Positions 6,051 through 11,460 of a DNA stretch of 11,460 bases are shown here, piece after piece. Origin of the DNA: Pseudomonadota bacterium (lineage in GTDB: Bacteria; Pseudomonadota; Gammaproteobacteria; Burkholderiales; Burkholderiaceae_C). The notes under the pieces were generated by a model that saw only the letters and a program-made list of their open reading frames with translations, was not told the origin of the DNA and did not search any database. The translations under genes and the position numbers were made by a program. Every line of letters begins with the position of its first letter. Position 1 is the first letter of the stretch. The stretch spans positions 1-11,460 of the forward strand of contig JAEYPG010000116.1 of NCBI GenBank assembly GCA_023410975.1, in the 5' to 3' direction.

Positions 6051-8831
6051 TCAACCGCGTCGGGCTTGCTGCGCCAGTACGTGGCGCAGCTTGCGTGCCA
6101 GAGCCTCGCGCGTGTAGGGCTTGGGCAGCAGCTCCACGCCAGGGTCCAGGCGGCCGCCATGGTCGATGGCGTTCTGGGTGTAGCCCGAGGTGTAGAGCAC
6201 GCCCAGGCCGGGCAGCCGCTCGCGTGCCAGCCGGGCCAGTTCCGTGCTGCGCATCGGCCCGGGCATCACCACGTCGGTGAACAACAGGTCCACCGCCGCG
6301 CCACCGTCGATGATGCTGAAGGCACTGGCGGCGTCTCGGGCCTGGAGCACGCGGTAGCCCAGCTCGGCCAGCAGCGCCACGGCCGCCTCGCGCACGGCGG
6401 CGTCGTCCTCCACCACCAGGATGGCTTCGTGGCCACCGCGCACCGGCTGCTGCGTCGTGTCCACGACCTCTTCCTCCTCCTGCAGCATGCGGGGCAGGTA
6501 GAGCTTCACCGAAGTGCCCTTGCCCTCCTCGCTGTAGATCTGCACGTGGCCGCCGGACTGCTTGACGAAGCCGTACACCATCGACAGCCCCAGTCCCGTG
6601 CCCTTGCCTTCGGGCTTGGTGCTGAAGAAGGGCTCGAAAGCGCGCTCCTGCACGTGCAGCGACATGCCGCTGCCGGTATCGGAGACGGCCAGCATCACGT
6701 AGGGCCCGGGAGTGACTTCGCCGTGCAGCCGCGCGTAGGTGTCGTCGAGCGTCACGTTGCCGGCCTCGATGGTGAGGCGGCCATGGCCGCCCATGGCGTC
6801 GCGGGCGTTGATGACCAGATTGAGGATGGCGTTCTCGATCTGGCTCAGGTCGGCCAGGGTGTTCCACAGCCCCGGCGCCACGACGCAGCACAGTTCGATC
6901 TCTTCACCCAGCACGCGGCGCAGCATGTCCTCCAGGCCGTGCACGAAGCGTCCGATGTTGACCACGCGCGGCTCCAGGGGCTGGCGCCGTCCGAAGGCCA
7001 GCAGCTGCGAGGCCAGCTTGGCGCCCCGGTTGACGCCCGACAGGGCGCTGCGCACGCACTTCTGTGCCATCGCATGGTCGCCCACGAGGTGCGAGAGCAG
7101 GTGGAGGTTGGTGCTGATGACCTGCAGCGAGTTGTTGAAATCGTGGGCCACGCCGCCCGTGAGCTGGCCCAGGGACTCCATGCGCTGGGCTTGGCGCAAC
7201 GCCGCCTGCACGGCCTCGCGTTCCTGCGACTCTCGCTTGAGCTGCTCCATCGCCTCGTCGAGGTCGCGGGTCCGCTGTGCCACGCGTTGCTCCAGCGTCT
7301 CGTTGAGCCGCTGCAGCGCGGTCTCGGCCTGCACTTGGTGCGTGTTGTCGAAGCCGTCGACGAAGATGCCCACGACCTCGCCTTGCGCCCCCATGATCGG
7401 CTGGTACACCAGGTGCACGTGGCGCTGCTCCAGCGGCGCGCCGGGCCTGCGCTGCAACTGCACCGCCAGGTCGCGCCCGACGTAGGGCTGCTTGCCCTCG
7501 TAGACCCGGTCCAGCAGCTCGAAAAAGCCTTGCCCCGCCACCTCGGGCAGCGCTTCGCGCACCGTCAAGCCGATCAGGTCCCGGTGCCCGACCAGCTGCA
7601 GGTAGGCCTCGTTGACGAGCCGGAAGACGTGCTGCGGACCTTCGAGCAGGCACATGAAGCTTGGCGCCTGCTGGAACAGCCGCTGCAGCCGGTCACGCTC
7701 CTGGGTGCGCAGCGCCACTTCCGAGCTCAGCTGCTCGTTGGCCAACTGCAGTGCCTGCGCCGCCTCCTGGCGCAGCCGCACGGCCTCGGCCAGCGACTGC
7801 GAGCGCCGGCGCTCGTTCTCGTACACCTGGGCGCTGGCCAGGCGCGAGGCGATCTGGTCGGCCAGCAGCCGCAGGAAGCCGCGGTAGTCCTCGTCAAAGG
7901 GCCTGTAGGGGTTGAGGCCGACCACCATGGCGCCCAGCGGCCGCTCCGAGCCCTGCCCGAGCACGGGCACCAGCGCCGCCTGCACGGGTGAGCGGTCCCA
8001 GGCGCCCATGGGCAGATCCGGCCGCTGCGCCAGGCTCACCACTGCGCCGGCGTCGCCGCTCCAGATGCCGCTCAGCTCCCACACCCCGCCGCGGGCGGGT
8101 AGTGTCCGCGGCCCATGATCGCTGTCGCGCGCAATGCCCGTGGCGATGGCCAGCTCGGCTTCGCCCTGCGTGCCGGCGAACAGGTAGACCAGGCAGAACG
8201 GCAGGTCCTTGGGGTCGGTGGCGAGCTGGCGTTCACCCGCTGCCAGCACCTGGCCGTTCGTGTCGGCCGCGGCCAGCGCCGAGGCCAGCTCGCGCAGCAG
8301 CGCCAGCCGGCGCTCGTTGACGATGCGCTCGGTTTCCTCGGTGACGGCGCAGAACACGCCCTCCACCCGGCCCGTGTCCCCGAACAGCGGGCTGTAGGAA
8401 AAGGTGTGGTAAGTCTCCTCCGGATAGCCGTTGCGGTGCACGATCAACGGCAGCGCACGGTCCCAGGTCGCCTCGCCACGCTCGTACACCGCGCGCAATC
8501 GCGGCTGGATGTCGTCCCAGATCTCGGCCCACAGCTCCCGCGTGGGCATGGCCAGCGAGCGCGGATGCTTGGCACCCAGGGTCGGGCGGTAGGCGTCGTT
8601 GTAGAGAAAGGCGACGTCAGCCCCCCAGCCCAGCCACATCTCGAAGCGCGATGTCAGCAGCAGCCGCACCGCCACCTTGAGCGCCTCGGGCCACCGCTCA
8701 GGCGCCCCCAGGGAAGAGGTTTCCCAATCAAAGGCCCGCATGAGCCGGGCCATCTCGCTTTCGCCCACAAAGATCGACGCGCGCACATCGTCACGCGCGG
8801 CTCCTGCAACACTCGACATGGATTCATCCAT
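6051..8831 (-). CDS. Cytosolic hybrid sensor histidine kinase, PAS-GAF-PAS-HisKA-HATPase-REC (926 aa)
   Basis: A two-component sensor that autophosphorylates and passes the phosphate to its own receiver domain. Domain order: PAS at about 30-170 (GAPERWP, FLYNDAYRPTLG), GAF at about 172-335, coiled coil to 385, second PAS at 386-500 (CLLEGPQHVFRLVNEAYLQL), coiled coil to 550, then HisKA with H563 in GGVAHDFNN. The ATPase domain carries the N box NLVINARDAM (671-680), DTGSGM (718-723), the F box PFFSTK and GKGTGLGLS (742-750). The receiver at 803-920 has acidic D809/D810, phosphoacceptor D853 (FTDVVMPG), S882 and K904 (LPKPYT). All catalytic residues are present. No membrane segment is seen, so it senses a cytosolic signal. 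With no output domain it needs a separate phosphotransfer protein or regulator, and none is nearby. The start at 8831 has a weak ribosome-binding site; Met5 at 8819 is an alternative. Confidence 0.93.
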   Translation of the reverse strand: MDESMSSVAGAARDDVRASIFVGESEMARLMRAFDWETSSLGAPERWPEALKVAVRLLLTSRFEMWLGWGADVAFLYNDAYRPTLGAKHPRSLAMPTRELWAEIWDDIQPRLRAVYERGEATWDRALPLIVHRNGYPEETYHTFSYSPLFGDTGRVEGVFCAVTEETERIVNERRLALLRELASALAAADTNGQVLAAGERQLATDPKDLPFCLVYLFAGTQGEAELAIATGIARDSDHGPRTLPARGGVWELSGIWSGDAGAVVSLAQRPDLPMGAWDRSPVQAALVPVLGQGSERPLGAMVVGLNPYRPFDEDYRGFLRLLADQIASRLASAQVYENERRRSQSLAEAVRLRQEAAQALQLANEQLSSEVALRTQERDRLQRLFQQAPSFMCLLEGPQHVFRLVNEAYLQLVGHRDLIGLTVREALPEVAGQGFFELLDRVYEGKQPYVGRDLAVQLQRRPGAPLEQRHVHLVYQPIMGAQGEVVGIFVDGFDNTHQVQAETALQRLNETLEQRVAQRTRDLDEAMEQLKRESQEREAVQAALRQAQRMESLGQLTGGVAHDFNNSLQVISTNLHLLSHLVGDHAMAQKCVRSALSGVNRGAKLASQLLAFGRRQPLEPRVVNIGRFVHGLEDMLRRVLGEEIELCCVVAPGLWNTLADLSQIENAILNLVINARDAMGGHGRLTIEAGNVTLDDTYARLHGEVTPGPYVMLAVSDTGSGMSLHVQERAFEPFFSTKPEGKGTGLGLSMVYGFVKQSGGHVQIYSEEGKGTSVKLYLPRMLQEEEEVVDTTQQPVRGGHEAILVVEDDAAVREAAVALLAELGYRVLQARDAASAFSIIDGGAAVDLLFTDVVMPGPMRSTELARLARERLPGLGVLYTSGYTQNAIDHGGRLDPGVELLPKPYTREALARKLRHVLAQQARRG

Positions 8832-8943
8832 CGGTCAGCAGCGCGGCAGGTCCGGCACGGACAGCGGCTCGCGCGATACAGCCGTCTGCACGACAGCTTC
8901 GGAGCCTACCCAGCAAGCACTACACCTGCCCAGACGGGCGAAG

Positions 8944-8954
8944 ACCATTATGGT
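8944..8954 (-). promoter_or_regulatory. Possible promoter element upstream of the kinase gene
   Basis: ACCAT-T-ATGGT is a small palindrome that on the minus strand contains CATAAT, five of six matches to the -10 consensus, about 115 bases before the kinase start. No acceptable -35 is found at 16-18 bp. It is the only AT-containing candidate in the divergent region on this side, so it is listed with low confidence. Confidence 0.2.
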
Positions 8955-9066
8955 GGTGCCGGGGCACAGCCCCTCGGCGGTGAGCTTCGATCCGGCTCAT
9001 GCGGCTGCGAGCTGGCGGCCGCAGCCCGTGGAAGGCACTGCGCTTTCGCCTGAAAAATTAGTAGGC

Positions 9067-9072
9067 TATTAT
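9067..9072 (+). promoter_or_regulatory. -10 element of the MarR-MFS operon
   Basis: TATTAT matches the -10 consensus at five of six positions and lies in the only AT-rich patch before the operon. A poor -35 (TTTCGC, 9044-9049) sits at 17 bp spacing. Transcription would start about 9078-9080, at the ATG itself, implying a leaderless message or use of the in-frame ATG at 9096. The element overlaps the operator palindrome at 9068-9089. Confidence 0.45.
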
Positions 9073-9089
9073 TTCGCATGCGAAGTAAT
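9068..9089. promoter_or_regulatory. 22-bp near-perfect palindrome, probable MarR operator
   Basis: The core TTCGCATGCGAA (9073-9084) is a perfect 12-bp palindrome. It extends through ATTA/TAAT arms to 22 bp with a single mismatched pair (9072/9085). Size and symmetry fit a MarR-family dimer site. It overlaps the predicted -10 and the start codon: the ATG at 9078-9080 lies in the central GCATGC. Binding of the encoded regulator here would shut off its own operon with the efflux pump. Confidence 0.65.
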
Positions 9090-9533
9090 GACTTGATGCT
9101 GCGCCAGTTGACGCAAGGCGTGCTGCGGCTGTCGCGGGCCTATCGCGCGGCAGCGGACCAGGTAGCGGCCGGCTTCGGGCTGTCGCATGCGACAGCCTGG
9201 CCGGTGGTGGTGATCGGTCGCACCCCGGACGGCGCCCGCCCGGGTGCGGTGGCCGAGGCGCTGGAGATCGAGCCGTCATCGCTGGTGCGCGTGATCGACC
9301 AGCTCGTGGAAAGCGGGCTCGTGCAGCGCGAGGAAGACCCGCAGGACCGCCGCGCGCGCATCCTGCGCCTGACGCCCGCGGGCCAGGAATGCGCACAGGG
9401 TCTGGAAGACGCGCTGATCCAGCTGCGCCGGCGGCTGTTCAAGACGGCCGCCAAGGACGACCTCGAGGCCGTGCTGCGCGTCTTCTCCGCACTCGAAGCG
9501 GCGCTGGCCGACGCAGCGGCGCAAGCCCGATGA
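9078..9533 (+). CDS. MarR-family regulator of the adjacent efflux pump (151 aa)
   Basis: A winged helix-turn-helix repressor of the MarR/SlyA type. N-terminal residues 7-35 form the dimerisation helix. Residues 36-83 carry the DNA-binding helices (GAVAEALEIEPSSLVRVIDQ at 56-75). The wing is at 84-102, with the hallmark EEDPQDRRARILRLTPAG. The C-terminal helices complete the dimer interface. The length is normal for the family. The stop overlaps the transporter start by ATGA, so the two are translationally coupled, the arrangement seen in emrR-like and other drug-responsive regulator-pump pairs. The start at 9078 has no ribosome-binding site and sits in the operator palindrome; Met7 at 9096 is a second possible start. 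It is divergent from the kinase gene. It probably represses its own operon until a pump substrate or other aromatic ligand binds; the ligand cannot be inferred. Confidence 0.9.
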   Translation: MRSNDLMLRQLTQGVLRLSRAYRAAADQVAAGFGLSHATAWPVVVIGRTPDGARPGAVAEALEIEPSSLVRVIDQLVESGLVQREEDPQDRRARILRLTPAGQECAQGLEDALIQLRRRLFKTAAKDDLEAVLRVFSALEAALADAAAQAR

Positions 9534-10717
9534 GCCCGCTGCGAAACCCTTCCCCGCCGCTGTGGCTGCTGGTGCTCGTGACCTTCGGCGGCACGCTGGC
9601 GATGCACATGTTCGTGCCGGCGCTGCCGCTGGTGGCGCGCGAGCTGCACGCCACGCCGGCGGCGGCACAGTCCACCATCAGTCTCTACATCCTGGGGCTG
9701 GCTTTCGGGCAACTGCTCTACGGCCCGCTGTCGGACCGCTTCGGCCGCCGCCCCACGCTGCTGGCCGGGCTGGCGCTCTACACCGCGGCCGGGCTGGCGT
9801 GCCTGTGGGCGCCCACGGTAGAGGTGCTGCTCGGTGCGCGGCTGCTGCAGGCGCTTGGCGGCTGCGCCGGGCTGCTGCTGGCACGCGCCATCGTGCGCGA
9901 CACCTCTGGCACCACCGAGACGCTGCAGCGGCTGGCGACCCTCGGCCTCATCACGCTGGTCGGACCGGGCATCGCGCCGCTGCTGGGCTCTGCAGTGGTG
10001 AGCACACTGGGCTGGCGCTGGGTCTGCGCGTGCTTCGTGCTGCTGGGCGCGCTGGCGCTGGCGGCCGTGTGGCTGCGCCTGCCCGAGACCCGGCCGGCGG
10101 CGCTGCCGGCTCCTGCGCAGCGGCCCTCGCTGCTCGCGGATGCCCGCACGCTGCTTCGCTCACGCCTGTTCGTGGCCTGCACGCTCGGCGGCGGCTGCTC
10201 CACCACGGCCTTCTACGCCTTCGTGGCGGCGGCGCCCTTCATCTTCGGCGAGCGCCTGCACCGCCCGCTGCACGAGGTGGGCTACTACCTGATGGCCCCC
10301 GTGATCGGCATGTCGATCGGCAACCTGCTGGCCGGGCGCCTGGCAGGCCGGCTGCACCAGGCACGGCTCATGCGCCACGGCAGCGCGCTGAGCCTGGCCT
10401 GCGCCACCGTGCTGCTGCTGGCCATGCTGTGGATGGCGCAGCCGTCGGCCTGGGGCGTGGCCGTGCTCATGGGGTTCTATGCGATGGGCGCCGGGCTATG
10501 CAGCCCGGCCGTGTCCACCAAGGCCATCAGCGTCGATCCGCGCCTCACCGGCTCCGCCGCAGGCCTCTACGGCTTCACGCAGATGGCCATCGGCGCGCTG
10601 TGCAGCGCGCTGGCGGGCCTGGGCAGCGACCACGGCGTTTCCGCCGCGCTGGTGCTGGTGGGCGCGGGGGTCGTGGCGCAGGCGGCATTCCGTTGGGGCG
10701 TGAAGATCGAACATTGA
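9530..10717 (+). CDS. Bcr/CflA-like MFS multidrug efflux transporter (395 aa)
   Basis: Inner-membrane proton-driven exporter of the DHA1 (12-helix) drug:H+ antiporter group. About twelve hydrophobic helices are visible over residues 12-388. MFS motif A is intact between helices 2 and 3 (GPLSDRFGRRP, 65-75). Helix 4 carries RLLQALGGCAGLLLARAIVRD (104-124), and the motif-C-like glycines and prolines of helix 5 are in LVGPGIAPLLG (143-153); both are typical of Bcr/CflA proteins. A cytosolic loop of about 30 residues (183-212) links the two halves. In helix 1 the family's usual TDMYLPALP reads MHMFVPALP, with His26 at the Asp position. The start at 9530 overlaps the MarR stop (ATGA); a longer frame opening at 9389 lies inside the MarR gene and gives an implausible Arg-rich tail. 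Likely substrates are antibiotics or other toxic small molecules, not specified by the sequence. Confidence 0.9.
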   Translation: MSPLRNPSPPLWLLVLVTFGGTLAMHMFVPALPLVARELHATPAAAQSTISLYILGLAFGQLLYGPLSDRFGRRPTLLAGLALYTAAGLACLWAPTVEVLLGARLLQALGGCAGLLLARAIVRDTSGTTETLQRLATLGLITLVGPGIAPLLGSAVVSTLGWRWVCACFVLLGALALAAVWLRLPETRPAALPAPAQRPSLLADARTLLRSRLFVACTLGGGCSTTAFYAFVAAAPFIFGERLHRPLHEVGYYLMAPVIGMSIGNLLAGRLAGRLHQARLMRHGSALSLACATVLLLAMLWMAQPSAWGVAVLMGFYAMGAGLCSPAVSTKAISVDPRLTGSAAGLYGFTQMAIGALCSALAGLGSDHGVSAALVLVGAGVVAQAAFRWGVKIEH

Positions 10718-10756
10718 GCGCCCGGCCCCCACGCCAGCACCGATGCCAAGCACGCG

Positions 10757-11065
10757 ATGATTCAGGCCATGCCGCCGCCTGACGACCCCGCCGCCTCCAC
10801 CGCACCCGCGCCGGCGTGCGAGGTCCGCGTGCGGCCCCCGAAAGCACCCCTGCCGGACATCGACGCGGCCCGCTGCACCGGTTGCGGCCGCTGCATCGCG
10901 GTCTGCCCGGTGCACGTGCTGGGCTTCCATACCGAGCGGTGGACGAAGTTCGCCGTGCTGGTGGAGGCCGGGCCCTGCACCGGCTGCAGCCGGTGCGAGG
11001 CGCGCTGTCCCTTCAACGCGATCACGATGCGTCCTGCCGCGCAGGTCAAGCCGAACGGCACCTGA
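10757..11065 (+). CDS. Ferredoxin-like protein with two 4Fe-4S clusters (102 aa)
   Basis: A small electron-transfer protein, probably cytosolic. Two complete bacterial-ferredoxin cluster motifs are visible: CTGCGRCIAVCP (C40, C43, C46, C50) and CTGCSRCEARCP (C74, C77, C80, C84). Each has the C-x2-C-x2-C-x3-C-P spacing of 4Fe-4S ligands, and the classical ligand swap between the two sites is possible. A Pro/Ala-rich N-terminal tail of about 35 residues precedes the domain, and the C-terminus is short. The insert between motifs (HVLGFHTERWTKFAVLVEAG) is typical of 4Fe-4S dicluster proteins. The start could be 10757 or Met5 at 10769; neither has a clear ribosome-binding site. It follows the efflux gene by 39 bp with no visible terminator and may be co-transcribed. 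The partner redox enzyme is not in the window. Confidence 0.85.
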   Translation: MIQAMPPPDDPAASTAPAPACEVRVRPPKAPLPDIDAARCTGCGRCIAVCPVHVLGFHTERWTKFAVLVEAGPCTGCSRCEARCPFNAITMRPAAQVKPNGT

Positions 11066-11173
11066 GCGCCGGCAGCCCCGGGCGTCTTCGCGGACGGCTC
11101 GCGGCCGCTGGCGTCAACTCATCCCGCAGCAGACCCGTTCAAGCCTTGCACGTCCGAAGAGGCGAGGTAGAAC

Positions 11174-11404
11174 ATGTTTGCAGAGGAGTTCACCCGGCGC
11201 ATGCGCCTGGCCCAGTACATGGGCCACTACGGTGCCGGCTACAGGCAGGGCCTGAGGCGCTTTTTCCTCGGGGACACCGACGACCTCGTGCGCCACCGGG
11301 CATTCATGGCGCTGGCCGGCAGTGCCGACCTGCAGCACGCGGCCGCGGGGCGCGGCTATCGCGACGGCTGCGCCGGCCGCCCGCCCGCCCCCGGCGGCGC
11401 GTGA
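11174..11404 (+). CDS. Small protein of unknown function with repeated GYRxG motif (76 aa)
   Basis: No family is recognised. The start at 11174 is well supported by GAGG six bases upstream (GAGGTAGAACATG). The protein is mostly soluble and basic in its first half (FTRRMRLAQYMGHYGAGYRQ), with an acidic GDTDDL turn at 33-38. A short motif occurs twice: GAGYRQG (20-26) and GRGYRDG (59-65), about 39 residues apart, which suggests a duplicated element or two matching helix caps. The C-terminal AGRPPAPGGA is probably disordered. It comes 108 bp after the ferredoxin gene in the same direction, and its TGA overlaps a possible next GTG start. Codon use agrees with its neighbours. It is more likely a real gene than a random frame, because of its ribosome-binding site and internal repeat. 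Confidence 0.6.
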   Translation: MFAEEFTRRMRLAQYMGHYGAGYRQGLRRFFLGDTDDLVRHRAFMALAGSADLQHAAAGRGYRDGCAGRPPAPGGA

Positions 11405-11460
11405 GCCAGACAGGGGACGGGACCGCGGACCCGCCCACGGCTCGGCGTTGGCCGCAGGAC
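11401..11460 (+). CDS. Possible start of a further gene leaving the window
   Basis: A GTG at 11401 overlaps the preceding stop as GTGA and opens a frame without stops to the right edge (20 codons, VSQTGDGTADPPTARRWPQD). GTGA overlaps are common in operons, but no ribosome-binding site is seen and the peptide is too short to recognise. In GC-rich DNA an open 60-base frame is expected by chance, so this is only a candidate. Confidence 0.25.
   Translation, partial: MSQTGDGTADPPTARRWPQD

Noticed and set aside
5997..7991. A 664-codon plus-strand open frame opposite the hybrid kinase
   Set aside because: The kinase frame has every expected motif. The antisense product is low-complexity Gln/His/Leu/Arg with no recognisable fold.
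9389..9529. A longer N-terminus for the MFS transporter starting at 9389
   Set aside because: The extra 47 residues are Arg-rich, lie wholly inside the MarR gene and precede a natural ATGA-coupled start at 9530.
9562..10782. A 406-codon plus-strand frame overlapping the MFS gene
   Set aside because: It is the wrong frame of an unmistakable 12-helix transporter. The product is Ala/Gly/Arg-rich.

Overview
The window is GC-rich throughout, apart from a few short AT-richer patches that coincide with likely promoters. Its gene content (phenylacetate epoxidase subunit PaaA, a DUF3014 protein, a YbdK-type carboxylate-amine ligase, a Bcr/CflA-like efflux pump) suggests a betaproteobacterium of the Burkholderiales, probably Comamonadaceae (Variovorax/Ramlibacter-like). 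This placement is from protein style only; no RNA marker gene is present. I see no mobile element, CRISPR array, tRNA or rRNA, and the region reads as chromosomal.

Left part, all on the minus strand. The first 59 codons of paaA run off the left edge (1-177). Upstream lies a 493-base gene-free stretch (178-670). Its paaA-proximal half holds a well-formed control region: a -10-like TATGAT, a TetR-type palindrome covering the predicted start of transcription, a CRP/FNR-type site where the -35 would be, and a roughly 180-base leader with two strong hairpins. Then come a small predicted exported protein (671-1114) and a MarR-family regulator (1226-1738). After these lies a tight three-gene operon read from right to left: DUF3014 membrane-anchored protein (4985-4137), Kef-like cation:proton antiporter (4130-2937) and YbdK-type ligase (2935-1811). 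Gaps in the operon are 6 bp and 1 bp.

Middle part. A predicted exported protein of unknown function is on the plus strand (5256-5981). It converges on a 926-residue cytosolic PAS-GAF-PAS hybrid histidine kinase on the minus strand (8831-6051) with its own receiver domain but no output domain.

Right part, plus strand. A second MarR regulator (9078-9533) overlaps an MFS efflux transporter (9530-10717) by ATGA, a classic regulator-pump pair. A 22-bp near-palindrome spans the regulator's start codon and is probably its own operator. A two-cluster 4Fe-4S ferredoxin (10757-11065) and a 76-residue protein with a repeated GYRxG motif (11174-11404) follow. A GTG start overlapping the last stop may open another gene that leaves the window.

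No clearly new multi-gene defence or mobile system is visible. The points most worth a second look are the paaA promoter architecture, the DUF3014-antiporter-ligase operon (the antiporter has Asn-Cys where related exchangers carry an Asp-containing pair), and the two MarR genes, both of which look leaderless.
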